From contig JAACJP010000070.1 in the NCBI GenBank assembly GCA_013368375.1, positions 1-64,000 on the forward strand: a stretch of DNA of 64,000 nt, given 5' to 3'. This DNA comes from Tricholomella constricta. Its lineage: Eukaryota > Basidiomycota > Agaricomycetes > Agaricales > Lyophyllaceae. Below the pieces are notes generated by a model, which searched no databases, was not told the origin of the DNA, and worked only from the letters and a program-made list of their open reading frames with translations. Of this stretch, positions 32,123-43,943 are shown in pieces; positions within the stretch are counted from its first letter, which is position 1, and each line of letters begins with the position of its first letter. The position numbers and the translations under genes were made by a program.

Positions 32123-32441
32123 GAGTGAGAGCTGGCACCGCGGCCCGCGGTGCGTGAGCTGTAATTCATATCCCTTTCTTAGTGACGATGGTTATGTTGT
32201 GTTGTATCTAATAATGGGCTAAGCACCATGGTGGCTCGGCCCCATGTGTTACTTTTTGGTGGTGCCGCGGTGCTACTTGAAGCCACCCTGGCCGCGGTGT
32301 GACCTTCAATTGTGACAATGTGCAGGCACACCGCGGTGCCCTGGCTGCAATATGAGTTCCTAGAGATAATGTAGTATGCCGCGGTGTCGCTTCAAATTTC
32401 TTGGTCAAAAACTTGGTCTGTATTCAAATCTTCAAATATTG

Positions 32442-35400
32442 CTACTGAATGACAAGTGTGAGGTATGCAGTGTTCACCCTTTTAAATTGTTCCTCTGCTG
32501 AAGATGCAAGGCGGTACCACATAGCTGCCTTTCGCTTGGCATAGGCAGCTGCACCGGCTTTACTCGCAGCATCCGCGGCATTGCCGCGGTCTTTCCAAGT
32601 TTTCATCTGATGAAGGAAATACCGTGTAGTCCAGGTCATTTCATATCCCACTAATATGTACTCCTCATTCCAGCGATGCTTTTGAGCGCGTGCACGTAAG
32701 AAATGGACCCTTTGATCTATTGGTGAAGAGTGAATTTAGTAACATTGCCGCGGCTAGGTGACGTCCAGTATGACACCTACATTCCAAAAGAGCTTCAGGA
32801 CTGTCAGAGGCCTGGCTGCCAGTTTGCCAAATCCAAGACAACCGAAGTGTTGTGGAACCAGGTATGTTAGGATCCAATATGGCTGTGCTAGCCTTGATGT
32901 GCTCTCTGAGTAAGATTTTGTACTTGTCCAATGTAGCTTCATCTGCGTGAAGGCGAACCATAGCAGCTCTGCACTTCCCATATGACTGACAAAGGGTATT
33001 GAGAGTGGTGTTGAGCTTGACGATGGTGACACGGGAGCGTGTACGAACAGCCTTCCGCGGAGCAATACGCATAACATGAGAGTATAGGAATGACTTCTCG
33101 GCAATGCTTTCCCGGAGGTTCGTCAGCAACTTCTCTGCTTGCAGCTTGCGAAATTTCAATTCAAGGCTTGCCAGAGGGGAGATGATTGCAGAATTGTTGA
33201 CCGAGGGCAGGAAGAGGGGGGTCCTTTCAGGTTCAATGACTGGGTCATCTGCCTCAGCAGGGTTGGCTCTACCCGCGGCATTGGTTGTGGTTGGGCCACT
33301 CCCCACGGCTCCTGCTCGGCCACTGCCACCATTTCGTGCCGCGGTATTCATCTCGCCACTCCCGCCATTTGGTGCCGCGGTATTTGGTGCCGCGGTATTC
33401 ATCTCACCTCTTTCCGTTGCACCTGCCGCCCCTTCCCCTTGGTCACCCTGTCCTTCTATCTCATCATCTTCCAGGTAATCAAACATGTCATCGGGAGGGT
33501 CATCTGGAATGACTGGGGTTGAATGATGATGTCCCGTGCGGGCTTGCAATGCTGTGAAGACGTTAATCTGCGTATGCAGACGTGCTCTTTCAGCCTCCAC
33601 TGCCTTGCGGTCCTCTTCCCGCGGCTCCCGCACCAACCTCTTCACTTTATTCTGAAGGCTAGTCCTGGCACATCAGGTCAGAATGATGTTCAACATAAAA
33701 TGCAAAAGACTAACTGCTGCTCTTGAAGGTCAATTCCTAGCTGGATCCACTGTTCTTCAAGTGTTAAGCATTCCATGACCTCTGGTGACTCTTCACGGGG
33801 TTCGATGGCTGTAGTGCGTGCCTTCAGAATGTCCATGGCCTTGGGATCGTTAAGCCTTTCCCTCTCCGCTTCTTCAATCTCTGCAACCCACTCAGCAATC
33901 TGCTCAACCGGAACTCCATTACACATTTGATCATAATATAGGTCGGCACTTTCCCTGGTTTCAGTAGCTCGACGGAATCTCGAACATAATGCCGCGGCTA
34001 GAGAAATATTAGGAGTCAACACATGACCGCGGCATACAACACACCGCGGTAAGACCATTATTACTCACACATGTCAAGCAACTTCTTCCAATTTGAATCA
34101 TTCATGTGGTCGTCCAGAATTTCTGCCCGATGGGCCAAAGTAGCTGTCCTAGTCATGGGGGAGACGGTGTTAAGGACGGCCCATAAGCTCTCTAGGATTT
34201 CTCCAGCAACAACCGCGGCACCAGGGATGAAAGATGATGCAAAGCGGAAGAAACAGTCAGGCTTGTGGCCATGGACATGCATAAGGCCAATAGCGCGGTC
34301 AATTATCATTTGAGGGGGAAGGGAGGGTCCGATGCGATCATCAAGGTGGATGATGTACTGGCAAACGATGTCGTAGATAAAAAGAAGCACCTCGATGTCA
34401 GTCATATTGGTTGTTTTGATTGCCTGTAGAAGAGACCAGTCTACATTCTTTTGTTGCTCGCCAGCATAAAGGTTAGCAAGGCTGTTGGGTGCAAAGCAAC
34501 CATGACGGGCGCATGCAACGGCAACAATCCCCGTCACATCACAAGCCTTGGAAGTCAGCAATGCTTGTTCCAAAACACGAAATTGGTTTTCACATGGGGC
34601 TTTCTGCCGCGGACAAGGTAATCAGTGCCGCGGCGATGCATAACCAAATAGACTTACAGTGAGTTTGTTGAATGCTGTCTTCAAAAACTCATGATAATCC
34701 TCCCTCTCGGCCATCATTCCTCCCCCCTCTGATAACCATACATCAGCCGCGGCGTTTGGCTGGCGAACATGGTCTGCTTTGAAATTTCCATCTGCTACAA
34801 AAGACCGAATGTAGACTTTCCTGTGTTCCAATCTGTTAAAATGCTTAACTTTATGGAAGAAATCAGGTGGAAGTACCTGTTCTGGTCAGATTTCCAGTCA
34901 GTGGGTAGATTGACCTCGGGCTGAGGGCATGCGGGGCAAAAAATTGCAAGATCACCCGCGACAGGGTTCATTGGATCATCTTTCTCATGTCCATAGCCAG
35001 CCCACTTTATTTTCTTCAACCACCTCCAGGAACGAGAAAGCCTCCGCAGTTCACGATAAAAATTATCAATGTCCGCGCTGTTCGTCGCCGCGGCCGTTGC
35101 ACGACTAAGTTTTTGCCAATACTGAAAAGCTGATGCTTTACATTCCAGGTTTGCCAATCGATAGTCATCCAAAACGCCAGCTGTGAAGAGTGTTGTGTAC
35201 CGAGTGAATGTTGTGGGTATCAAGCGGGCATGCATTAGGTCAATAGTGACCATTGACTGGCCATGGCAAGTGCAGAAGACCAGAGGGATGTAGTGGATTC
35301 CGTTGATGTGCACAACGCGAACATAGTTATTGTTCAGTCCATCATGCCGCGGCCCAAGGACAGAACTAACATTTCTGTCCGGTGGATCCAAGAATTCCTC

Positions 35401-36587
35401 GTCCAGGTCATCGTCCTCGATGTCCTCTGGTGTCTCTTGAGTGTCACGACCTTCCATGTCATCTTCCAAGTCGTCACCCATTTTTCGCCCACCTCTGAGG
35501 TGAAATAACTCATCCAGACGCGCTATATACTCTTCATCAGTGGCTGGGCCGTCATCCGCCAAGTCCGTGTCTTCAAATGCCGCGGCCGCGGCATTAGATG
35601 CCGCGGAGCCGGAAGCATTCATGTCCAAATCATATGCCGCTAATCCAGACTCAGCCACTTGTCCTAAGTCCGTGTCTTCAAATGCCGCTGATCCAGAATC
35701 GCATGCCGCGGCCGCGGTATCGGGCACCGCGGCATCGTTTTCCATAGTGTCAACTTCCATGACACTCTCCGCGGTGTACTGATGGTGTGGCGCAAGGCCT
35801 TCTTCCTCTGTGATAGGAGCTTCCGCCGATGTCCCTGTTGAATGACCTTGCTGTGGCTTAGAGCCCCGCTGGGATATGGTGTTCTGGTCCATGATATCTT
35901 TCTGGGTTTGAAAGGTCTCCAGACGGGTGCGCTGAAACTGAAGTTGGGAGCAGAACTGTTCCCCGGATGAGTGGGGGACGATAATGTACGCCCCAACCTC
36001 CCACAGTCGTGCTGTACGGAAGTATTGCCCATTCCAGCACTCAATCTTATGCAGGGGATTGTCTCGGTGATTGATCCGCATACAGTGGCGGCAGAGTATG
36101 CGGGGGCTGGTACAGTCCTGACACCGCCATCGAGCATAATTTTTGTGGGGACAGTCTGGGCAAGGGTGCTTTTCTTGCATAGTCTCTCTAGCCAGTAGAC
36201 CTTGCAGCATCTCAGGAGCATGGTCAACAAACTCCTGTAGGTAGTTGGCTTGTGTCTGTTCACCAATCATTGTCAAAGCAATAATGGAAAGCAACAGTAG
36301 TTTACCTTTGTCCGACGAATGGGCACTGGTATTTCTATGTCATCATTGAAATGACTTCCTCCATTATCAGGATCTACTGGAACTTGGGTTGAGCCAATGG
36401 GCACTGGCATGCGTGGAAAGGCACTGGGAATAGGGATAATTGGCCTTGACTGCAAAGGAACCATTGTTGATTCCACAACATCACCTCGAGCAGTAGTCCG
36501 TATGGATGTATGAACATCCAGGCCACCCTGCACCCGATCAGTCTGTCTAAGGATGGGATCCTTTTTGGTGCGTTTGCGCTTGAGCAT
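32442..36587 (-). CDS. KDZ transposase, CxC2-like, intact (1266 aa)
   Basis: Seven exons on the minus strand: 36587-36306, 36255-34877, 34820-34658, 34603-34069, 33997-33715, 33664-32781, 32716-32442. Each junction has GT..AG and the total is exactly 1267 codons. Residues ~125-180 form the cysteine cluster (CPDC..CQDC..CRHC..H) typical of KDZ proteins. The catalytic region begins with RSFVADGNFKADH (Asp ~564), followed by TGIVAVACARHGCFAP, FIYDIVCQY and HVHGHKPDCFFRF. Next come FIPGAAVVAGEILESLWAVL and ILDDHMNDSNWKKL, and the C-terminal signature RVHFLRARAQKHRWNEEYIL. All family landmarks are present, so the enzyme is probably functional. It would cut and move the 15-kb element in the nucleus. 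Ala-Ala pairs recur where CCGCGG falls in the coding sequence. Confidence 0.95.
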
Positions 36588-36923
36588 GGTAAGGAAAGAG
36601 GGTTGACAGAGAAAGCCTGGTGATGGCTGATAATCTTCACAATGATCTTGAATCACCCCATGTCATCTCCTCATGGCATTGAACCTCCTCATGGCATTGA
36701 ACCTCCTCATGGCATTGAACTCTGTACACATGACCTCCCTGCAGACACATGTACTGCCTTGCTTGCTACACATGTCCTGTCGGACCCCGGCCAGATGTTA
36801 ATCAAAGCGATGGATTTGTTTGCGCAGTGTCAGCTGGCCGCGGATCAAATTTCTAACTTGACCCGAGAACCAACCTCATGTTTGTTGTCCCATTTTGGTC
36901 ATTCCTTTCCACTACACTCTCAC
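36588..36923. promoter_or_regulatory. Bidirectional promoter region between transposase and the 707-aa gene
   Basis: 336 bp between divergent start codons. Contains three tandem copies of the 18-mer CTCCTCATGGCATTGAAC (about 36668-36722). One CCGCGG lies at its right end (36839). No further motif recognised. Confidence 0.45.
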
Positions 36924-39284
36924 ATGTCAGCCAACGAAGCCGAGGCACCAAAGACCATCAGAAAACAAAGTGCCTATTCAAGAGAGGAGCGTGATGTCCT
37001 TAACAAGTACAAGGACGAGTACCGGGGAGAGCCAGATGCAGCCAAGAGAGCCAAGATTTTTACATCCAAGGTGCTTGTTGACATTTTCAACTACTGGAGC
37101 TTGCAAAAGAAGGATCCCCAAACGGACGAAGCTTCACAAAAAGCAGTAAAGGTACACTATGCACCATTCAACCCATAATCATTTGCTAAACTGCCCACAG
37201 CAACTTGCCAATTGGGTGAAGAACAACTGGAGGGTGTACCCGGACTTCAAGAAATCTATGGGGGAATTGAACATCACCCTCCGACATGTGGTCATGCGCA
37301 CTAAGCGCGACGCAATCCATGATGAACTGGAGCACATACTGGGTGTGGACGACCTTGACCCAGCATGCCCCGAGGCATTTCAGCAGCGGAACAAGGCCAT
37401 TTCCAATGTCATCAAAAACCTGGCCCCTGATGAACGCCAAGCATTGGAAACGACAGCTCAGGAGTGGAGTAGAAAGGGATATCCACAGGAGGAAAGGCCA
37501 AAGTAAGTGTCACCGCGGCGGGCGGCGCACGCCGCGGCCCCGACGCCGCGGCTATCGTTATGAGGCTAACACTTGCCCTGCCCACAGAATTGCAGATAAA
37601 CATGGCTTCACACGGGTGGAAGATGTGGACAAACGGCGGTGGCGGGAAATGGGAATGGTTTCCCTTACATTTGTTGCATGGACCAACAGTGAAGGGCACC
37701 TTTGTGTGCGCACGTAAGTAATTTTTCACATTGCATAACTGTCCGCGGCCTGACGTTCCGCGGCGTAGTCACGACAAAATTGCTCACAACATGGGCGCCG
37801 TGTATAAGAAGTTTACAGAAACCTTTCCTACCTTGATTCAAGACTGCAAAGTCAAGCTTATGGATTATGTGGTTGCTGTACAGCAGTCACTTGACCCCAT
37901 CCCCCTAAACCCTCTCGAGGCCGCGCAGCCCAACATCCAAGTGAAGATACATGAGGACGGTTTTCCGATCTTACCATCTCCGGATGACACTCCAAAAACT
38001 CACAACGATCTTGAAATGATCGTACGTTACTATCTGAATTACCATTACAGTATGTTGTTGTCCATTGCTGTGTTGACTCTCTGACATACTCCTTTAGTGC
38101 TTGCCTCTGGCCGTACAAAAAACTCGACACCATTCAAGGCTGTGGAGGCAGAGTGCGCCAAATTTATTGCCGCGGAATATCTTCCCGCGGGACAGAGAAT
38201 TTGTGATCCACGCAACATTCGATTCAAGGAATTAGAATCGCTCCTTGACTTTTGGTACCAGCGCCAGGAGGAACATGGTCATTCTTCTGCATTCCGGTGG
38301 TCCTCTTACCTGAACACCAAGAAGGAGAGGGTTGCAGCAGTATATGGAGAACGAAAGGATTTGGAGGCCGCGGCAGAACGAAAACAGGCAATCAGGAAGA
38401 AGAAGAGGAAAGATAAACAAAGGATGCATATTGACCCTTTGTTGGAAGGGTTGACATCTATGCCCCCGTTGCCAGCCAGCGAAAACACCGGAGCGGACCG
38501 CGGCAGTCCAGGCCGCGGCGAAATGGAACCAGGGGAGACTGCAGTCAGTCCCAGATCACAGCAACCTAACACCAGCCCAAACACCGGAGCGGACCGCGGC
38601 AGTCAAGGCCGCGGCGAAATTGAAACAGCCACACAATTCAATACCAGATCACAGCCACCTAACACTGAGGCAGCCAGCCCAAATATCGGTGCGGACCGCG
38701 GCAGTCGAGGCCGCGGCGAAATGTCACCAGATGAGGATATGACTGTTGGGGTAGACCAAGGCATGTCTGGGCACCACAACCAGGAGGCTAATTTCAATGC
38801 AGCACACAAGGACACTCCTCAAGTCCAAAGTGTACTTGTAGACGATGATACCATGCGCAAGCTCATGGCCCGTGGCTTTGCAGGACAATACCCAATCAAT
38901 GGCCCTGCAGACGGACCACCAAAGTACCGCGTGCCTGAGACTGCACTAGAGCTATTGAAGCAGGATAATCCCACCACACCCATAAATGAACCTTCAGCAT
39001 CAAGGTCTCCAACCCCTCAACTATCCAGCACTACACCGGCATCACAAAAGCGAAAGCGCGATGAAGCTCATACGATGGGAACTAAGAAGTCAAGGAGCAC
39101 TCAGAGGCTGTTAGATGAGGCGCAGCAGATTCTAGAGGGGTCCAGTAGGAGATCGACAAGGCAGCAGGATGCCATGGCAGTTACATCAAGGGCAGCAACA
39201 CGGTCCGCGGCAGCGCGGGCCGCGGCACCCAAGCCCGCGGTAACAAGGTCCACAAAAGTCAAAGCAGATAAACGTAGACGTTAG
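36924..39284 (+). CDS. Unidentified 707-aa KDZ-element protein
   Basis: Five exons: 36924-37151, 37201-37502, 37588-37713, 37769-38049, 38098-39284; phases agree and sum to 708 codons. ATG 36924 is preferred over the in-frame ATG at 36642, which would add a low-complexity repeat. The N-terminal ~180 residues are charged with a helical, DNA-binding-like look (SREERDVLNKYKDEYRG, LANWVKNNWRVYPDF). The middle includes GMVSLTFVAWTNSEGHL. Residues ~330-370 are very basic (RKKKRKDKQRMH). Three copies of a GADRGSxGRGE repeat follow, each holding two CCGCGG sites. The tail is Arg/Lys/Ala-rich. Probably a nuclear accessory protein of the element; function unknown. Related conserved ORFs accompany transposons in mushrooms, but I cannot name a family. 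Confidence 0.8.
38490..38722 (+). repeat. Three coding repeats carrying paired CCGCGG sites
   Basis: GGAGCGGACCGCGGCAGTC...GGCCGCGGCGAAAT recurs at about 38493, 38587 and 38689 with ~100-bp spacing. Each copy has two CCGCGG about 15 bp apart. The DNA repeat is translated as GADRGSxGRGE. Confidence 0.8.
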
Positions 39285-39676
39285 AGGGAAGCTAGTCAAA
39301 TATCTACACATAATAGTATGCATGCTTATCAACCAGTCTGTTATGATTTAGAAATGTATCTGTGGTGATGGGCAGCAATGCTTGTGCCGCGGCATCATTG
39401 ATGTGCCGCAGCATTATAGCATTGCGGCACCTTCAATGACATTGGCACACGTCATTCACACTTCATTTGTTCAACACTTGAGTGCAAGAAAAATTTTTGA
39501 TTATCTACAGCTGTAACTAGTATATGTACAGTGTAGCTCTGGATGTTAGCTTTTTGTTATCTACAATTGTCTGAGGTATATATCTACAATTGTCTGAGGT
39601 ATATAGAATAGCTATTGTATACAATCAAGAAAGCAGGTGTCAAAAAACAATGTAAAAAAGGGCGTCCGCGGAGTGT
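39285..39676. other. Convergent intergenic region in the KDZ element
   Basis: 392 bp between two convergent genes. Holds a tandem 26-bp duplication (ATCTACAATTGTCTGAGGTA-type, ~39560-39605), two CCGCGG sites and AT-rich 3'-flank sequence. No gene seen. Confidence 0.6.
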
Positions 39677-42021
39677 TCAATTGAGGCGCGGTTTTTTCGC
39701 CGCGGCCTCATCCAAATCGTCATCTGCCTTCCGCTTTTCACCATCTGTGCTGATGGGAGCCTTGCTACGCGTCCGGTGAAGTGGCTCACCATCTTGATCC
39801 ATAGGTGCCGGTGTGCGGCTACGTGACCGTGAGCGACGAGTTGTAGCGGTTGGAGGGGGAGCTAGGTGTTCAGTCTCCGGGGTTGGCGAAGTCACTTGGA
39901 GGGTAGGCGGCAAAGGTGGGGGAGGGCTGTCCGGCACATGTGGAAAGGGCGAGGGGGATGGCGACGGTGGTGGTGGTGATGGTGATGGTGGTGGTGGTGG
40001 TGGTGGTGGTGGCAGGGTGGTGGTTGGTTGGGGCGGGGACACCGGTGCTGGGAAGTCAGCCGCGGCATGCATGTCCGCGGTGTCCATGTCCATGGGGCTC
40101 GCCGCGGCGTGAAGGTCGTCAGACTCCTCAGTACCAAGAGGCTGCTCACCACCTTCTGCGCCGTCTCCCGCCGCGGCATCGACGTTGTTGGGGGGGGGAA
40201 GCTACTGCCGCGGCATCAACGTTGGGGGAAGACTCACCCTCCGTCTCACTTGCCTCCTGCATCACCACCCTCTTTCTAAACACCCGGCACTCCATAGAGT
40301 CCACTCGGTCTGTCAGGACCGCAATGGATGCTGACATCCGGCGGACCGCCTCTGTCAACACTCCAACCCGTCGAGACATCTTCCCGAGAGCCTCAGAGTG
40401 ACCCTCCCTCCCTTCCTCCAGCTGCTCAATCTTGGACACCTGGGCAGTGACCTCAGAACGGAGGTTTGCGGTGTCCTCATCCATGGCGTCGGCAAAGTCT
40501 TCCAGCTCACGCACTGTCCCCTTGATCGATCTGATGGCGGACGACATGTCGTCGTTGTTTACCGCGGCATCAGGGGTCGGGGCCACCGCGGTGACGGGAG
40601 GAACAGTGGCCGCGGTGGGGGGAGGAACAGTGGCCGCGGTGGGGGGAGCGGTGGGAGCGCCAGGAGTGGGGGCCGCGGCCTTGCGAGATGCTTTCCCTAC
40701 TCTTAATTAGCTTTGAAACTGAAATACAAATTTTTACACTTACTTGGTTTGCTGGGCCCAGCCACCGGGACCTCATCACCCACCACTCTTGAAGTCCCAG
40801 CTGACTTCTTCCTCAAGGGGCCATACGTGCAGTGCCTCTTCTTGTCACGGCAAGCTTGACATGCCGTGGCTCCGGATGCTTGCTTCTTGCATTCTTGATT
40901 GAAGCGAACGCAGTTACTGCAGGGCGGGTGGTAGACTGTCGGGTCGAAGGGGGTGGGGGCTGTTCTCCGGGCACCAGCAGGGTCAGCATCTGAGTCGACT
41001 TCCATGTAAGTCGTCTCCCCACCGCTGTCTGCTCCCAGTGCGGTGAAGGAGGCCGCGGTCGACGAGTTGATGGGCTCCCCCACAGTGATGGTCGTCTTGT
41101 GGGGGGTGTGGGGGGGTGCGGGTGCCTTTTGCTTACCCTTGTCCTTCTTGGTGGCCTTGGGTTTGGGAGCGCGGGCCTTTGCCACCGCGGCCGCGGCCTC
41201 CTCCTCTCTCTTCCGCACCGCAGCCTCCTCCTCTCTCTTCCGCACCGCGGCCTCCTCCTCTCTCTTCCGCACCGCGGCCTCCTCCTCTCTTTTCCTCGCC
41301 TCCCCTCTTTTCCTCGCCTCCTCCCTTTTGCGCGCCGCGGCCTCCTCCACTTCTTTCTGTGCCGCCGCGGCCTCTTCTCTCTTCCGTGCCTCCAGTTCCC
41401 TCTTTGCCTTCTTGCTCGCCCTCTTCTCTTCCTGCTCCCTCACCCTCTTCTCTTCCTCCTCCCTCACCCTCCTCTCTTCCCGCTCCCTCACCGCAGCCTC
41501 CTTCATTCGTGCCGCGGCCTCCGCCTTGGTCTTTCTTGCCGCGGCCGCGTCCTTTTCTGCTTCGGCCTTCCTTTTTGCCACCTTCTTTGCGACAATGTCA
41601 TCAGCGACAAGGCTTGCCGCGGTCCCCGCCTGGACCTTTGATGACCCCTCACCCCTGTCCTCCTTCTCCTCCACCACGGTGACCCGCTTCTTGAACTCCG
41701 CAGCCTGCGTCCGGTACGCGGCGAGGTGCTCAGCAAACTTCTCGGTCTCACGAGAGACCTTTTGAAGCAGCTTGAGCGTGAGCCCAAAGAACGAGCTGTT
41801 GAATAGCTTGATTGTTTGGGGGTCTCGGATGCCGGAGACGCGTATGTAGAAGTCCTTCTGCTCAAATATTCAATAATTGGAAAAGAAAAAAAAAATTAAA
41901 AAGCGATGCTTACCGAGTCCTTGTAGATGGCGACGAACTCATCGCGCATCCCAGCCTTTACGGCCTTGAGGAGCCTCCGGTCAGTCGCAGCGAGGGTGGT
42001 TTGAACGGCGGAAGAATCCAT
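39677..42021 (-). CDS. Zn2Cys6-like, coiled-coil protein of the KDZ element (~726 aa)
   Basis: Four exons on the minus strand: 42021-41914, 41857-40744, 40699-40206, 40141-39677. The first three junctions are good. The last intron (GTAGCT...CAG) is needed to keep frame across a run of nine G on the plus strand, and could instead be a length error in that run. After ~95 residues comes a long Ala/Glu/Arg/Lys coiled coil with four AAVRKREEE repeats (27-bp units, most with CCGCGG). Then CSNCVRFNQECKK...CQACRDKKRHC follows, a C-x2-C-x6-C / C-x2-C-x6-C zinc cluster with the basic half second. A second helical region (TANLRSEVTAQVSKIEQLEE), poly-Pro, and a basic Arg/Ser tail end the protein. I infer a DNA-binding oligomeric nuclear protein. 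Confidence 0.75.
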
Positions 42022-42211
42022 CAAAGTTAATGTAAGGTGATCGGGTGGAAGAGGGTGCGCGGTGCGGGGGAAGTTGTGGTTGGGAAGAGAGAGAGGCGGT
42101 GAAATTTTTTTCAACATCAGTCACATGACCTTATCTCATCAATCCATCGATCAAACAAATTCACATAAAGTGCTTGGTCTCGGTCTTCAAAATCAATCAA
42201 CTCCCCCCATT
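42022..42211. promoter_or_regulatory. Bidirectional promoter region, 190 bp
   Basis: Shared upstream region of the divergent Zn2Cys6-like gene and the Lys-rich gene. No TATA pair is obvious. It contains pyrimidine-rich stretches and no CCGCGG. Confidence 0.4.
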
Positions 42212-42872
42212 ATGAACAACGAAGCCTCTGAAGGACACCGCGGTGAGAACCCCCGCGGTGCCAATTCCTCCCGTGTTGTGCAGTCCAGCACCGCGGCACC
42301 TCCCACTGGCTATTCTGTCATTGCCACTGAAAACGGGGACTATCTGGTGCCAAAGTTCCTCGTTCCTGTGACCGAACGTGCACTCATGGTCCAGCCAATG
42401 GACTCAACCTTTCCTGCTGGGGTGAGCCCAATTGAAAGCTTTTCTTTCTGCACACCACTCTGAATAATGCATTTTAGCCCTTGCCACACACAGAGGGCAA
42501 GTGCCATTTCCTAGCCCATGGAAATATCATGATACCTCCAGATCCAGTGGGTTTCAAATGATATGGGTTGAATACATACTAATATAGTTACAGCCCTTGA
42601 CTGGCCGTGAGGCCTTGCAACTTCACGCAGAGGTCCTGGCATACCAACAGCAATATGGCGGAACATATGCCGCGGCATCGCGCCAGCTTTATTTGGCAGA
42701 AGTTGCAAAGCTTGAAAGTGTGGCCGCGGCACACAATGCCTTCAGTAATCTGCGTTCTCAAATCGATGGTCCACAGTCAGGTAACATGATAGACAAAAAG
42801 GGAAAGGGAAAGGACAGAGAAAAGGACGAGAGGCCAAAACCCAAAGCTAAGAAGGGAAAGAGGGCAAAATAG
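42212..42872 (+). CDS. Small Lys-rich protein of the KDZ element (185 aa)
   Basis: Three exons: 42212-42421, 42478-42546, 42594-42872; each is a whole number of codons. The third intron end has a good branch-point-like TACTAAT before TTACAG. The N-terminal half includes GYSVIATENGDYLVPKFLVP. The C-terminal third of the protein has a helical segment (EALQLHAEVLAYQQQYGG) and a basic tail KKGKGKDREKDERPKPKAKK. No known domain. The basic tail suggests nucleic-acid binding. The middle exon is a prediction from splice signals and could be skipped without breaking the frame. Confidence 0.65.
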
Positions 42873-43676
42873 TTTACACTTGACAATTGAAGCACATTTA
42901 TCACAAGTCTTGCCACTATGTCCTTTTGAAACACCGCGGTATTACACGAAACAGAAAGTAGGTTGTTGACAAGTGAATATTGATACCATGATGCCTTGTA
43001 CACAACCGCTACACCGTGCAGCTCGATACATTGTGTGATGCATGCCGCGGCACTAAATGTGTTTGCCGCGGCAGTGGTACATTGTATTATGCATGCCGCG
43101 GCACCAGAAGATGTACCTGCAACGGACCCGCTGGCCCCGTCCCACACGATACGTTGTACCACCCGCTACACCGTGCTGCCCGATACACTGTATTATGCAT
43201 GCCGCGGCAGTGCTAGATTGAATCTCATGCCGCGGCACCAACTGATGTACCTGTAACGGACCCGCTGGCCCCGTCCCACACGATACCTTGTACCACCCGC
43301 TACACCGTGCTGCCCGATACACTGTATTATGCATGCCGCGGCAGTGCTAGATTGAATCTCATGCCGCGGCACCAACTGATGTACCTGTAACGGACCCGCT
43401 GGCCCCGTCCCACACGATACCTTGTACCACCCGCTACACCGTGCTGCCCGATACACTGTATTATGCATGCCGCGGCAGTGCTAGATTGAATCTCATGCCG
43501 CGGCACCAACTGATGTACCTGTAACGGACCCGCTGGCCCCGTCCCACACGATACCTTGTACACACCCGCTACACCGTGCTGCCCGATACATTGTGTTATG
43601 CATGCCGCGGCACCAATTATGAATGCCGCGGCGTGGCAGCCACGGCGTGCCGTCCTGCCAAAACTTTCTGACCTTC
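42873..43676 (-). repeat. Right subterminal repeat array of the KDZ element
   Basis: From about 42995, mirror image of the left array: 134-bp units with GCCGCGG landmarks at 43201, 43335 and 43469. 42873-42994 is short 3'-flank DNA of the Lys-rich gene with one CCGCGG. Confidence 0.88.
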
Positions 43677-43943
43677 CTTGTACAAACCCGCTGCACCGTG
43701 CAATCCGCTACACTGTATCGTGCATGCCGCGGTGTGCATCGTATCAGGCCTGTCAGCACAGACCAGCGGGACCCGCTGACACCGTCTGAGTGGATACATT
43801 GTATAAGGCCCGCTGCGCCGTGAGCATTGATACGATGTATGAGGCCCGCTGGAGACACAGCGGGCCCGCTCGTTCCGTCAAACACACTACATGTATTGGC
43901 CCTGTGGGCCGTGACATACAATACACTGTGATGCCCCTACCTG
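43677..43943 (-). repeat. Right terminal inverted repeat of the KDZ element
   Basis: Reverse complement of 28801-29068 with scattered substitutions. Followed by AAATACA at 43944-43950, the second copy of the target-site duplication. Confidence 0.92.

Larger units (their letters stand above)
28801..43943. mobile_element. KDZ DNA transposon, 15.1 kb, five genes
   Basis: Bounded by long inverted repeats with ends CACATAGAGGCATCACAGTG at 28801 and CAGGTAGGGGCATCACAGTG (reverse complement) at 43943, and by the direct duplication AAATACA (28794-28800, 43944-43950). Inside each end lie arrays of a 134-bp repeat in mirror orientation. Gene order: acidic SIM-repeat protein (minus), KDZ transposase (minus), unknown 707-aa protein (plus), Zn2Cys6-like coiled-coil protein (minus), Lys-rich 185-aa protein (plus). 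The palindrome CCGCGG occurs on the order of a hundred times throughout the element (ends, introns, exons) and only sporadically elsewhere in the window. The transposase reads intact, so the element may be autonomous. Confidence 0.93.

Noticed and set aside
36642..36923. N-terminal extension of the 707-aa gene with HGIEPP repeats
   Set aside because: It translates the 18-bp promoter repeat; the downstream ATG at 36924 starts normal coding sequence.
41043..41765. 240-codon Ala/Ser-rich open frame on the plus strand
   Set aside because: It is the antisense shadow of the coiled-coil region of the minus-strand Zn2Cys6-like gene.
28801..43943. A TET/JBP dioxygenase gene inside the KDZ element, as reported for some mushroom KDZ elements
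   Set aside because: I looked for the HxD...H dioxygenase core in all five genes and found none.
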